Below are positions 11,370-25,200 of a stretch of 64,000 bases of DNA, piece after piece. Below the pieces are notes generated by a model. That model saw nothing but the letters and a program-made list of their open reading frames with translations. It was not told where the DNA came from and searched no databases. Position 1 is the first letter of the stretch; the number at the start of each line of letters is the position of its first letter. This DNA is from Haliclona indistincta (Eukaryota > Porifera > Demospongiae > Haplosclerida > Chalinidae). The DNA lies in the NCBI GenBank assembly GCA_964017065.1, contig OZ024792.1:1641254-1705253 (forward strand), read 5' to 3'. The position numbers and the translations under genes were made by a program.

Positions 11370-14300
11370 TTATGAAGTGGGTCTGAGGAGAGGCTGTGGC
11401 TGACCATCTGTTGGTAGTTCGTATGGTGAAGGCTGACGTTCGATTTCATACGGGGATGCCAGTTCATTACCAAGAGTGTCTGGGTCTCCTGCAAACTCAT
11501 AGTTTCCTTCAGGAGGGACAGTAGCTGTAGGAGTGAATGGTGTTTCATAGTCTGCTGCTCCTGGCTCCTCGTAGTTTGAATCAGGCACAGGTGTGTACGG
11601 CACTTCATAGTTAGATGCAGCTGGTAGTTCATAGTTACCTTCAGGTGCAGGTGCTGTAGGTGTATATGGTGTTTCATAGTCTGCTGCTGGTAGTTCATAG
11701 TTGTGATCCGGGCTATCTGCAGCAGGAAACTCATAATTGTGCAAAGGACTGCCAAGAGTGTCCGGATTTTCAGGAAACTCGTAATTATCTTCCACGCCTT
11801 TTGGCAAAGTGTCCACGCCTCTTGGCAAAGTGTCTGGCATCTCATAGGGATTTGCTAGAAGTTGAGGTTGCTGTGCTTTGCCGATTGTGCCTGGTTGATG
11901 AGGCTGTTCATAGTGTTGTTCGTTTACGTAAGGCAGTCCTGTAGGAGGTGTGGTCTTCTCAGGACTGGTCATCTCTGTGTACTCATCATCTTTAGGCTGA
12001 AGAGATGGAGACAATTGACATGATTAGAGTTGTGCATCCACTTACTCCCAACCATAGCTTCTCATCAGCATCATCATAGTCATGTGGGCCTTCTGGTGGA
12101 TCCTGTTTGGTTGGTTCAGCTGGTCTTGATGGCTATAATAAACAGACAACATCTGTATATAGCTAGCTACTGTTGAAAAATAACTCACAGAGCCTATAAT
12201 ATTGAGCTTGACGTATCGTGTGTTTGCTTCATAGCCGACCGGTACTTCATACTCCTGAGTCCTCTTGGCTTCTAGTGCCTGTATAGTCACACAAAGCTCC
12301 ATACTAACACACACTTTATCAGTTGGTACAATACCTTGATCTCTCCTGGAGGTAGATCTGGCATTGTCTCATAACCAGTTACCACAATGTCAGAAGTTGG
12401 TACAGATTGATACGGCTCAATAGCCTCGCCTGTTCTTAGAGTAGCCCCACCCGATCTCAGAGTAGCCTCGCCTGTTCTTAGAGTAGCCCCGCCTGATCTC
12501 AGAGTAGCCTCTCCCATTCTTAGAGTACCTGGCTGAGTCTCGTAAGCAGTGTCTCCCTCCATTACAAAATTACTAGGCAACATGGTGTAGCTGCCAGCAC
12601 TGCCGTCTTTCTATGAGTGAAAGAGAGTGTAAATGAGCAAGTGAGTTAGTGAGTGTGAATGAGTGAGTGAGCCAGTGAGTGTGAATGAGTGAGTGAGCTA
12701 GTGAGTGTGAATGAGTGAGTGAATGAGTCAGTGAATGAGTCAGTGAATGAGTCAGTGAATGAGTCAGTGAGTGAGTGTGTGAGTGACTAAGTGTATGAGT
12801 GAGTGAGTGTGTGAGTGAGTGAATGAGTGGGTGTGTGAGTGAGTAAGTGTGTGAGTGTGTGTGTGTGTGAGTGAGTGAGTGTGTGAGTGAGTGTGTGAGT
12901 GAGTAAGTGTGTGTGTGTGTGAGTGAGTGTGTGAGTGAGTGTGAAAGTGTGTGTGTGTGAGTGAGTGAGTGTGTCAATGAGTAAGTGTGTGAGTGTGTGT
13001 GTGTGTGAGTGAGTTAGTGAGTCAGACGAGCTAATGCAACAGTTGTCTTACCACTGTGAGTATATAGCGACATGGATCCTCAACCATTTCACGAAGTCGA
13101 ACAGCCAGCTCATCAAATGGTGGTCTACTCTCTGGATCAAGCAGCCAGCCTACAGCATGATGCATTAGCTCAGTAGTAATGGTGTGCGCTATGAGCTTAC
13201 ATTCCAACATGAGTTGGTACAGGTCTATAGTGCAGGTCACTGGTTGGGTTAGTCTCTTTCCACTGTTCAACATTTGGACTATCTCATATGGATTCCTGCC
13301 CTGAAGTCATAATAACAGTGTGATACACTACATCCACTGTCAACACACCTGGTATGGTCTAGCTCCAAAGGTCAGGATCTCCCATACGGTCACCGCAAAG
13401 CTCCACACGTCCGTTTTGTGAGTGAAGATGCGCTGACGAATGCTCTCAAGCGGCAGCCATCGTACAGGCATCTGTAGAAGAGGCAGTCAAGGCGTGTTAT
13501 TTACACATCAGCAAGCAAGGGCACCTTGCTACTGGTAGCCTGATAGTGAGACTCTCCTAGATCCACCAGTCGAGTCAGACCAAAGTCCGTGATCTTCACT
13601 TTCTTCGGGGACTGAACAAGAACGTTGCGAGCAGCGAGATCTCGATGCACAAGATGGTGACTCTCCAAGTATGACATTCCCTGCATGAGCAATTAAAGGT
13701 AATTGTTGTCACAATGGATATACCGATCAGGTAAATCAACCAAAAATGTTGCTAGTCAGCAAGCCATATCCCAATTATTGCCAAATACAGATTGAGAGGA
13801 AAGTTTCGCCCAATTACTATGTAAACAATACTGTTTATACAGCAACACAGCATCCCATATCTGGCACTATGGTGATGCATTAGGATCTTTAAACGTAACT
13901 ACTTATATTTAACCCTTGAAACACCCCATTCAGGGTGCTTACATAGCAATTTTTGATCTACGCTTATGTATACACCATTATGCAACAATTGTGTTTTTTA
14001 AACGACAATTTTTGATCTACAGTATTGTAGATGGTACCTTGGCTATTTGATAGGAAAATGTGAGCATTGTATGTGCATTGAGGTGGTCCTTGTACTTCTT
14101 GAGGTAGTCAATGAGTGCTCCCAGAGGCACAAACTGTGAGACAAGCATCAGTGTCTTGCTCATACATAGACCATACAGACGAACAACGTTCTCATGGTCC
14201 ATTTTAGCCATTACAACACCTTCCTGTGAATAGTAAAACATAATACCTTTTGGGACAAACAACTGCATGCATAGTGAAAAGTGAGTAAATGGTTAATGTA

Positions 14301-17300
14301 TTGTAGTGGGACTGTGTTATGCTGTGCAAACAATGCCTAATCTCTAGGCAAGCTGGAGTAAACATGACTTACTACGGATCACCATACATCATGTGTCTAA
14401 CACACAGTTACCTGTAGAAGCTCTTTGTCGGCTGACGGAGAAGCCAGCTTGAGCACCTTGATGGCAACATGATACTGCTGGGTATCTCCTTCTGGTTCCC
14501 AATATCCCTACACAGCAAAGATAGTCGCATTACAGCAACATATAACCAGACTACACACCTCATGGACAGTGCCAAATGCTCCAGATCCTAGTAGCTTACC
14601 AAACTCCAGACTGTCCTCTGAAATGATAGTCAACTGATTAGCATTGGGCGGTACTTTCGGAGGCTGCAATGTCTAAACATGACATACTAAAAGCTGAAAG
14701 TGATGAACAACAATCTCAAGAGTTACCTCGCGCTCCATAGTCATCAGCATGAATTCTTCACGCCCACCATACATGGGATTATCACCAACTCCATTCTGCA
14801 GTCATAAACAAAATTAATGTTACTCTCACTTTCTCTCTCCCTCCCCTCTCTCTCTCTCCCTCCCTCTCCTCCCTCCCTCCCTCCTCTCTCTCTCTCCCTC
14901 CCTCATTCCACTCCTCCTCCCCTCTCTGTCTCGTATGATGACAGCTAACCTTTTTATGGGCAACGTATGACTTAAATGGGCCCAGTCCACAGCACATACA
15001 TACCAGTAGAGTGCCCAGTATCACTACTATCACTATGACAACAATACCAGCAACAGCTCCGCCCACAACAGCACCTATTGGCACCCCAGTAGGCAGTGCT
15101 TCACATCTCCTGGTCACATTGTTCATGGTCTCTATAAAAGAATCAAGTGCTGGATATAATGTAGAACTATTGCACTCACCTGATGGTTCACAAGACTCTA
15201 CACACACTCCATTACGAGATGCAGTGATGCATAGGTTACACTCAGAGTCACTTGGTCCAATACAAATCTCACATAATATACCACATGGCTTGCAGAGTGT
15301 GGTACCAGCAGCTATCTCTCCTTGTTGTGTCGCCAATTGCATTACATAGTAACCATCAGGACAGATATTGGGCAGTCTCCTACACTCAACCTACTCAGAA
15401 TTAAGAGGGAAGATTGTAGAGTACATGAAAGTAATATCAATACCTGTTCTTCCTGTCGGTTGACAATGATGGTGTTACAGGATATACAACCAGAGCTGCT
15501 GTTCACATATGGCAATGGACCAGCACAACCTAGTGAGCCACATGCTTCAAAACATGGCTGACATTCACCTGCGCACATGGATTGTTCACATTGCATACAC
15601 AGTCACAGTAAGTACACTCACGGTTCATCCCATCGTCATACCATCCTACTGGACAGGTACGATCGACACATTCTATAACATTGGAACGATTTACAAACAA
15701 ACTGGAGTTAGTACACATGACACAGTTAGTAGGACCCTGTGAACAAACAAACACACAAACAAGAATGAAATAAGAACAAAGATTTAGGGTTACACACCTC
15801 TCCAGTACATGCACTATCACAAAGTGGATGACAGAGCCGACACTGCCTGTTAGCAATATCACCATAGTACTCCCTGCATAGAATACAGCAATAAACACCG
15901 CACACAAATAGCATTTAGCAGTCATTGACACGACAATCAAGATGATAGTCACCACAAAATTAATGTCACTCACTGTGTACTGCTGACATTATCACAAGAG
16001 GACACACAGGTATCATTGGGTTGATAGAGAAAGTTTCTGCAGGAGACACACTGGTCAGCTCCTGTCCCCCAGCACATGGTCTCATCATCACACTCATTAC
16101 TGCATACCACACCAGCTGATACTGCAGAGAACAACATGAGTTTGGTAGCTAGATGCTTGTCTTACCACACTGTTGAGGGTCTCTTCTGCCCTGTGCAGTG
16201 ACACACACTGGAGCAGATGTGTTAGTCACTAGGGATGATAAGTTTCCTATTAGACACAGCTGTGGGTTATTGGTCTGGTAGAACCCTCCTCCATTGATCT
16301 CCCTCAGTGAGGACAGGTCAATGCTAGTGAAGTTACTATTGGCTATATACAGTGCATAGCGTACACTTGACCCATTAGCACACTCTGATGGGAATGGACG
16401 AAGATTGGTGGCATTAAAACCAAGAATACGCAAGCTTGAGAGATAGGGAAATGTTGAATATGGCCATGATTCAATAGACAGTGTTCCCCTGATTTCTTGA
16501 ATTGTGTTGAGAATGTTAAGAGTGGTATCACTGTAACCATACAACACATTACACAGCAACTAATGAATTCTGGACTCACTTGAACCCAATGACTGGTGGC
16601 AGGCCAACTGCAAGGTTTCCAGTGACAATTGTGCAGTCAATGAATGGATCACGAGTACTAGGATCACTTTCTGTCACTGTACCACCCGAACACTCTGTAA
16701 TGTATATCATGATACATGTGTTGGCTCCACCCACTCACACTGTACCTTTGGGACATGGTCCATCACACAGCACACACTCTCTATTAATTGATTGATGATT
16801 CGAAGGACACTGCATAAGACACTGACCTCCCAGTCTGAACAAACCATCTGAAAATATAAGTAACTAATCCATGAAGAAATGCACCTTTACATACCATACC
16901 TGGACATGGTGGTACAATGCACTGTGTACCAGCCTCTACACGAAATGCAGGATTTGGCACTATTTGTCCACTTTCAATAATAGTTTCCACAGGACAGCTA
17001 TCTACACATGTCCCATTGTTGTTAAGATTACTACATGCCTGCAGCATATCAAACAAAATGGTCACACACACAGAATTAAGAATGAGTTACTCACATGGCA
17101 TTCATTGTCATTTCCACCAAAGCATCCAGCAGCACAATCTGCACTACAACACTGTGCACTGTTGCCACTAACACATCGACTGTTGCACGATGGACAATCT
17201 GTCTTGCTCACTACAGTAACAGTAATACAGTAGACACCAGTTGTTAAATAAATCAGCTTATAATCAATAAATATGTGCCTAACAACGGGAGAATTGCTAG

Positions 17301-18498
17301 GATCTTCATGGTTTACTATTACTAATAGTTGTGCTGTGAACGAACAAGAAGTCCACCATGCCTACACTAGACTCTCCATATGTCTTTTTGTTACTCGGAT
17401 GTGTAATTACGTTAACAAAGTGTGGCTAACAATCAATGTCTATGGTAACTTCACATTAACAACAGAGAAAGAGATACACTCACATGTTTGACAGCACTCA
17501 TCATTGTTGGAGTCCTCACACCAGCAATGACCAGATGAACAGCCATTATCACACATTACTCTGTCTAGAAAAGCATGGTAAGGTAATAATGGAGAGAGGT
17601 TGGTTATTATACCTTGTCCTGTACAAGTAGTTCTATCTGGACCAGTATAGGTACTAGTACTTGAACTGATAATATCATCCCAGTTAACAGAAGAAACACT
17701 GCAAAGTGGAGCAGCAGGAGTATTGAAGACCACTCCTCCATTAGTAATCTCTGTTAGTCTGGGCATGAACAGTCTAGCTATGTTACTGTTCCCAATAGCT
17801 AGTGTCACATTGGTACCAGCAATCAGGTTTCTTCCTCTGATCAGTCTCAGACGAGGGAAGGTCAGTAGTGAGAGTGTGGGAATGCCCTGGAGAAGGATGT
17901 ATCCAGAAACCTCAGTGATTTCATTGAAGAAGGTGAAGTTTGCTTCAGTCAGTGTCACAGTGTTGTAGTCAGGAAAACTAGTACTCATGAAAACGTCTAT
18001 GTTGCCATCAATAGCTCTGCAACCACAGAAATCATTGTGTAGATCTTCCAGTTGAGCTGCTACTGATAAACCAGCAGCTCCTTCATTGCCCATATGACCA
18101 AGACACACTAGATAATGTAAACAAGACTCAGTGAGCTAGTGATGACTGCAGGTGCAGCTCGTGTTGTGGATAGCAACAGTAATTAAAAAATACCACAAAC
18201 CTAATCTATTATGTCAAGCAATTATCAATTCACTGCATCCAATACGTGTAGTCTGACGGAACCGATAGATATGACAGCTTAGCCCTCCACCACACCACAC
18301 CACACCACACCACACCACAGCTAAAGTAACTAACTAAACACGATGTTGACTAGATCAACAGCTTGCACCTAGCTAGCTAGCTTGTACAACTCTTGTATTC
18401 TGACCTTGTCTAATAGGACAACCTTGTCCACTGCACACGCGACCGCCAAGCCATCCACACAGAAGAAAGGACAGCACTGCCGCTAGTGGCGAGTTCAT
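11370..18498 (-). CDS. EGFR-like receptor tyrosine kinase (receptor copy A), 26 exons, 1461 aa
   Basis: Exons on the minus strand: 18405-18498, 17613-18107, 17484-17564, 17095-17210, 16900-17038, 16746-16847, 16580-16694, 16166-16530, 15974-16121, 15798-15873, 15622-15736, 15444-15568, 15180-15390, 14950-15131, 14727-14795, 14559-14672, 14412-14507, 14038-14223, 13525-13680, 13349-13471, 13201-13300, 13052-13149, 12335-12610, 12189-12278, 12046-12132 and 11370-11996. Domains: signal peptide ([19 protein letters not shown]); L1 (about 32-195); furin-like Cys-rich (197-342); L2 (343-502); second Cys-rich region (503-727); membrane helix (about 745-772); kinase (about 825-1100) with [23 protein letters not shown] and [10 protein letters not shown]; and a 360-residue tail. 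L-furin-L-Cys-TM-kinase without fibronectin domains is the EGFR rather than the insulin-receptor layout. The kinase keeps its key residues and should be active. The tail has about twelve Y-E-x-P motifs and one PYVN motif. The ligand is unknown. Confidence 0.93.
12614..13020. repeat. Degenerate GTGA-type simple repeat in a receptor intron
   Basis: About 400 bp built from GTGAGTGA, GTGTGTGA and AATGAGTGA blocks. It fills the intron between the last kinase exon and the first tail exon of receptor copy A. Open frames through it translate to Thr-His-Ser-Leu repeats and are artefacts. Confidence 0.95.
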
Positions 18499-18891
18499 CA
18501 GCGACGTACAACCTCGTACAGGCTTAGAGTTCAGGAGCAGGCGATCAAACCGCACCCGATTGACTTTCGCACTTCTCAGTTAGAGACAGAAAAGCACGCC
18601 CCTGCATTGCATTCCGCGTGCAACTGACCATGCATCCGGTATTGATTGTCAACGACTACTCACAGTTAAAAATTACACTACACAGTTAAAAATTACATTA
18701 CACAGTTAAAAATAAGATGATGATGTTACGTCGCCGTTATCATCGCTGTTTGAACACCACCGTTCTCACGCCTTTGGGCACCGTATAGCTGCAACAGTGC
18801 TGACGGTGTAACACAGTGCATTAAAACCGCCATGAATGCAAAACAACTTGGCTCCTGTGGTATAGCTATATAGAGCACAGTGTCAACTCAC
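18499..18891. other. Upstream region of receptor copy A
   Basis: About 390 bp between the copy A start codon and the last recognisable remnant of pseudogene B. It contains a threefold direct repeat of CACAGTTAAAAATTACA near 18660-18715. No coding signal. Presumably the copy A promoter. Confidence 0.55.
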
Positions 18892-21682
18892 TTCATAATT
18901 CCTTCATCAACAATACACGATGCTGTATAATCCTCTCTGTACAATCATAGATGATACAGTACTGTATCATCTATGGTATAATACTCAACAGTATGAGTAC
19001 TAAAACGATTTGTTGACTAACTTTGCTTCATTGTAGATTTATCATAGATCACAGATTGAACAGATATTGCACTGCAGATCAAAACACCATGTAACTGCAT
19101 ATCTGATGACCGCATGATTTGTGAATAAGTATGCACATTTGTCAAATATGAATTACTACTAATAATCTTATTATAACATACTCGTCTTCAATTGGTGGCA
19201 AAGGTCTTCCTCTCACACAGTATGTTTTGTACAAATAATAAACACAGTAACACCTTAGATCACATGACTGACCTTATGAACTTTCCTGGTTTATTAAACT
19301 TAATAGTTATTACAGGAATGATTTCAAGCTACTATTCTGCAACACATGCGCACAGCAGCATAGACCACACCCCACTACCGGTACCATCGATCACCATTAT
19401 TAGCTCCACCCACAACAGCACCTGGAGTGGGAACTCAGTAGGCAGTGCTTCACATCTCCTGGTCACATTGTTTATGATCTCTATAGAAGAATCAAATGCT
19501 GGATATAATGTAGAACTATTGCACTCACCTGATGGTTCACAAGACTCTACACACACTCCATTACGAGATGCATTGATGCATAGGTTACACTCAGAGTCAC
19601 TTGGTCCAATACAAATCTCACATAATATACCACATGGCTTGCAGAGTGTGGTACCAGTAGCTATCTCTCCTTGTTGTGTCTACAATTGCATTTCATAGTA
19701 ACCATTAGGACAGATATTGGACTGTCTCCTACACTCAACCTACTCAATTAAGAGGGAAGATTGTAGTAGAGTATGTGATATTAACATCAATGCCTGTTCT
19801 TCCTAAACTCTTCCTACACTCAACCTACTCAGAATTAAAGATCAAACCATGTACGCTTACATGACCTGACAGTAAATATTTGTTCTTCCTGACGGGTGAC
19901 AATGATGGTGTTACAGGATATACAACCAGAACTGCTGTTCACATATGGCAATGGACCAGCACAACCTAGTAACCCACATCCTTCAAAACATGGTTGACAT
20001 TCACCTGTGCACATGGACTGTTCACATTGCATACACAGTCACAGTAAGTACACTCACGGTTCATCCCATCATCATACCATCCTACTGGACAGGTACGATT
20101 GTTTATAACATTGGAACAATTTACAAACAAACTGGAGTTAGTACACATGACACAGTTAGTAGGACCCTGTGAACAAACAAACACACAAACAAGAATGAAA
20201 TAACAATAAAGATTGAGGGTTACACACCTCTCCAGTACATGCGCCATCACAAAGTGGATGACAGAGCCGACACTGTCTGTTAGCACTATCACCATAGTAC
20301 TCCCTGCATAGAATACAGCAATAAACACTACACACAAATAGCATTTAGCAGTCATTGACACGACAATCAAGATGATAGTCACCACAAAATTAATGTCACT
20401 CACTGTGTAGTGCTGACACTATTACAAGAGGACACACAGGTATCATTGGGTTGATAGAGAAAGTTTCTGCAGGAGACACACTGGTCAGCTCCTGTCCCCC
20501 AGCACATGGTCTCATCATCACACTCATTACTGCATACCACACCAGCTGATACTGCAGAGAACAACATGAGTTTGGTAGCTAGATGCTTGTCTTACCACAC
20601 TGCTGAGGGTCTCTTCTGCCCTGTGCAGTGACACACACTGGAGCAGATGTGTTAGTCACTAGGGATGATAAGTTTCCTATTAGACACAGCTGTGGGTTAT
20701 TGGTCTGGTAGAATCCTCCTCCATTGATCTCCCTCAGTGAGGACAGATCAATGCTAGTGAGGTTATTATTGTTGGCTACATACAGTGCATAGCGTACACT
20801 TGACCCATTAGCACACACTGATGGGAATGAACGAAGATTGGTGGCATTAAAACCAAGAATACGTTAGCTTTGGAGATAGGGAAATGATATTAATATGGCC
20901 ATGTTTAAATAGACATGAACAGTCTAGCTATGTTACTGTCCCAATACCCAGTTCCAGACTGGTACCAGCAATCAGGTTTCTTCCTCTGATCAGTCTCAGA
21001 CGAGGGAAGGTGAGTAGTGAGAGTGAAGGAATGCGCTGGAGAAAGATGTATCCAGAAACCTCAGTGATTTCATTGAAGAAGGTGAAGTTTGCTTCAGTCA
21101 GTGTCACAGTGTTGTAGTCAGGAAAACTAGTAGTCATGACAATACGTATGTTGCCATCAATAGCTCTGCAACCTCAGAAATCTTTGTGTATCCATATGTG
21201 ACCGGATCTGGGAAAATGAGCCTTATGGAGATCTCTATTAGATTAAAACAGCGCATAATATTCATAGTATTTTGACTTTTTTGGTCAAAAACCATTTTGT
21301 ATTGAAGGATAGTACTTATCATTTTCACACAAGCATTGATGCTGAAAAAATTCAAAATACTACATAGTTTACGTTATTTTATGTTTCCCCATCATATTTT
21401 ACGTTTCCCCATTTTCCTAGATCCAGTCACATCTGACCAAGACACACTAGACAAAAATGCAATTACATGCAAGTACTGCAAATGAAGATGTGTACATTTT
21501 ACATTACTAAATAGAACTTATTTCCTAGCACTCCATTGTACATCATTCTTTTCATATGCATGACAATTCATACAAGCACTCGTAGAGGATACTTTAAAAT
21601 ACAGCTGACCTTGTCTAATAGGGCAATGCCCATAGCACATGTAACAACACAGAACTAACACTATCAGTAGCAGCCAGTTCAT
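18892..21682 (-). pseudogene. EGFR-like receptor pseudogene (copy B), kinase-less type
   Basis: This shows clear homology to receptor copies C and D. The signal-peptide exon (21610-21682) is intact and reads [14 protein letters not shown]. The L1 exon is broken: its start reads into a stop, the conserved DFCGC has TGT changed to TGA near 21170, and unrelated sequence follows. L1 then jumps at about 20920 straight into L2, so the furin-like exons are missing. The Cys-rich exons (about 19830-20560) are mostly readable. The next exon has an in-frame TAG after the CAA-TTG pair near 19680, where the other copies read TTG-GCG. The membrane exon (about 19340-19490) is frameshifted. A juxtamembrane exon and one tail exon remnant (18892 to about 18937) persist, but the last two tail exons are not seen. 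At least four independent lesions make function very unlikely. Confidence 0.9.
18946..18976. repeat. Perfect short palindrome
   Basis: ATAGATGATACAGTAC is followed at once by its reverse complement, ending CATCTAT. It lies inside the decayed tail of pseudogene B, next to the remnant of tail exon 16. It may be the solo end of a small inverted-repeat element. Confidence 0.8.
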
Positions 21683-22275
21683 CAGTTGAGTAAACCTTCA
21701 CGGTACCCGGCGTGCAAAAATGTGTAGTTGATGTTGAATACTCTGCTAGTCATACAATATCCTGCAGCAACCACACATGTGTACTGTATCCTGCCATGCA
21801 TGCATTCCAAGCAACTATCATGCATGCATTTACAATTCCATGGCCAGTATTCTGTACCAATTATTCAGTCCTATTCATCCTCAGTGTTGTTCATGAAAAT
21901 GACAGCTATACTGTAGTGAAAAAGCATATTATAAAATTCTGATCATTCCTTTGTCAACTGTGCATTGATCCATAACACCTGTGCCGGAGTGGAGTCTAAA
22001 CACTAGTTACCTCTATACTAGTGTTTAGTGCTGGCTTACTGCATTAGTTGATCATGTAATCAGTTACAGTACCAATCAATAACATCATACTACAGTTACA
22101 TACAGGAATAAAATGAAAAAATAGACTACATGTCACTGCGTCATTTCACCTTATCATGGGCAGCAAATCTCACATACGCGCAATAATTGACACATTGCGC
22201 GCAATAATTGGCACATTGCGCGCCATTGAACACGTGATTGGTTTGTATCCACGTGTCGTCTCTACTCTAGATCCA
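21683..22275. promoter_or_regulatory. Head-to-head region between pseudogene B and XPC
   Basis: About 590 bp separates the divergent starts of pseudogene B (-) and XPC (+). Near 22175-22245 there are three direct GCGCGCAATAATTG-type repeats and two CACGTG E-box palindromes, which look like promoter elements of XPC. Much of this region, with the adjoining receptor exon 1, is duplicated at 36330-36965, and the part nearest XPC at 39655-39737. Confidence 0.55.
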
Positions 22276-25200
22276 ATGAGTGAGGAAGAGGATAGTGAAG
22301 AGGCCGAGTGGGAGGAATTGGACGCCAGTCAGCGAGAGGGTAAGGCAGCTGTCTGTTGCTATAATATGATGTGTGTTCCATGACCTAGTTGCTGTACTGG
22401 GTGATCTGCCTCTGACCCCGCCCCCCACTACCAGCAGCAGCTCCAGCTCGTCTCAAGCACTAGAGATTGTGCTCTCTAGAGACGGTCAGAGGAAGAAGAG
22501 GTGAGAGAGTGTGAGTGCTATGGATAATAGTGACCAACTCGACTGATAGTAAGAAACAGCACTTCTTTGAGAGAGCTCTTGCAGCTTACAAAAGACGGCA
22601 GAGGACACTAATACACCAGGCATGTGACATACACTAGATGGTCTAGCTGGTAGTGTCTCCCTCAGACTCACCTGCTGTGCCTCACAGCTCATGCTAGACT
22701 ACTCAGTGCTAAGTGTGACAGCCCTCTACTGCAAGCTGTGCTTCTCTCACTCACTCCACTGGACAAGTATCATCACACTAACCTAGTCAATGAGACCACT
22801 CTAGTCAGCTTGGTTAGATGGTAAGCCCTGCAGCAACCTAGTGGTGTGGCAGCTCCATAGCCTAGCTCCAGGTTCCAGTCTACATTTGTCGATGTTAGAC
22901 AGTGTGTCAGCATTGCAGTGCTGCAGGATCAGACTAGCAACAGTCAGTTAGTGGTGGGTCTACTGAGAGCATTAGGAGTCAGGACTAGAATAGTGCTGGC
23001 TCTAGATGTGAGCTAGAGCTGGTTATTGTGATGATACTGCTAACATGCTCACACTGTCTCTACTCACAGCCTTGCCCTCTGAAGGATCAGGCAGTAACGG
23101 TACACACACACACACACATTATCATTGGTCTTTGTCATCAGACTACTGTTAAGCAAGGCACTTCTCGTAAGCGTACAAAAATCAAGCAAGCTACTGGTTC
23201 CTCTTCTGGTCAACCAACCAGTGCTAGACCAGGACCTTCTAAATCACCACAGCCTACTACTGCTCCAGCAATGAAGACCAGGAGAAGAGGCAAGAAGGGA
23301 CGGCAGCAGTCTACTAGTGACTCCATGAATGAAGCCAAGGACCAAAGCCCACTGGCTGATGTGTCATCATATTTCCAACACGATCAATCAAGTGATGATG
23401 ATTTTGAGGAGTTCAGTCCTCCACAGTCTAAGCGCAGCCTGGCTGGGAAACTAGCTTCCAATCGCTCTGCTGACAGCAAAGGCAAGAGATCAAAGAAGAA
23501 AGGAACTCAGTCAGCAAATAGACCAAAACAACAGAGGAGATCAAAGAGACTCAGACAAGATGCACCTCGGAGCAGCCCTCCAGAAGGAAGCAGTCCCTCC
23601 TCACCCAGTAAGAGATCTCCCAGTATTCAAGATGGAGCTAGTAGTCCTCCATCAAAGAGACTAAAGCATAGCCCAGCATCATCTCAGCCCAAGAGAAGGA
23701 GTTCCTCTACTGGTAGTGAGACTAGTTCTTCTCTCATCCTCCATGATGGGTCGGGCCCTGATACTAGCAGTGGAGTCCCTGCTCTGTATGGTGAGCATCA
23801 TAAGATGGCGTCACACCCACTGTGTCTACCTGTTTACAGATGATACCACTAGCTGGATAGAGGTGTACATGGAGGGACGACAATGGAGGAGTTTGCACTT
23901 ACCATCTCTGTCCTTCGGACAGCCACACCTGTGTGAGAAACACTGTCCCAGACACCTCAGCTATGTGATAGCTGTTGATAATGGTGAGTGGGTGGGTGGG
24001 TGAGTGAGTGAGAGTGAGTGAGTGAGATGGTGTTGATGTGTTACAGATGGTAAGGTATCTGACGTCACTGCCAGATATGCGTATCGATGGTGCACTCACA
24101 CTCAAAAGCTGAGGGTTGACAGCGCATGGTGGGACCAGTCTCTGAGCCGGCATAGACCACCTGCACTGGAGGTCGAGGAGGAAGAGAACGACATCAGAGG
24201 TGAGAACAGTGCTATTATGCAATCTACACTTTTTGCCTTTCGTCTTGAAGTCTGTTTTGTTCCATTATAGATCAGCTGTTGTCTTATCCATTGCCTGTCA
24301 ACATGCAAGACTACAAGAACCATCCATTGTGAGCAGCACTGCCTGCTAGCTGTCACACTACCACTCTTGTCCCTGTAGATATGCACTGAAACGGCATATG
24401 CTCAAGTTTGAAGGTACAACCAGCAGTTTTGTTACTTATTCCAAGGGCTAAACTGTAGAGCGCATAGACCATTAAAATTTAAGCGTGGGGTGCATTGGTG
24501 CAAGTCTTTGATCATGCTCCATTGTGTGAATATATACCAGTGATTTGACACATGCATTAGTGACTGCAAGGTGACATGCTTTATACTCACAAACAATCTC
24601 CCTTGCAGGAGTAATAAATTTTTGCGCTTAAACGTAGAAAATTTGAATTTTAAGTGATGTGTAAAAGATTTTACACTCATTTGCCCACTGCTATACTGTA
24701 TTCACTGTATTATCTATGCTGTATTTGATGCCCACTCTCTCTCCAGCCATCTATCCAGCTGACAGTCAGATACTAGGACATTTTAAGAGTGAACCAATCT
24801 ACTCACGAGACTGTATTCATCTGGTGTGTACCACTAGCTTGCTGTCATCATGCATTACATCCTTTCTTCTCTTAGCTACACACGAGGGAGTCATGGATGA
24901 AAGAAGGTCGTGTTGTTAAGGTGAGTACCGACCCTGCTGTGCATGTGTGTTAGGCAGCAGCTCTATGATGATAGACTGGAGAGACTCCATACAATGTAGT
25001 GAAGGGCAGGAAGAAGAGAGTGAGCTAGTTCACATCACCAGTAGTGACATGATACTGTATCACGCAGGGTCAGACCAGTCTAGAGGCTCGTAATAATTCA
25101 GTTGAGGTGTACGGTAAATGGCAGACTAAGCATTATATACCCCCTCCAGTAGTGGATGTAAGTCACTCACTCACACACACAAGCTGAGTCTGTCTTCATG

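Noticed and set aside
12573..12977. 134-codon frame of Thr-His-Ser-Leu repeats
   Set aside because: Translation of the GTGA simple repeat inside a receptor intron.
11370..18498. Insulin-receptor family for copy A
   Set aside because: No fibronectin type III domains or alpha/beta cleavage site; two Cys-rich regions flank L2 as in EGFR.
22156..22275. XPC start at the upstream ATG (22156)
   Set aside because: The 40 extra residues come from GCGCGCAATAATTG promoter-like repeats; the ATG at 22276 leads into typical acidic XPC sequence. Not fully excluded.
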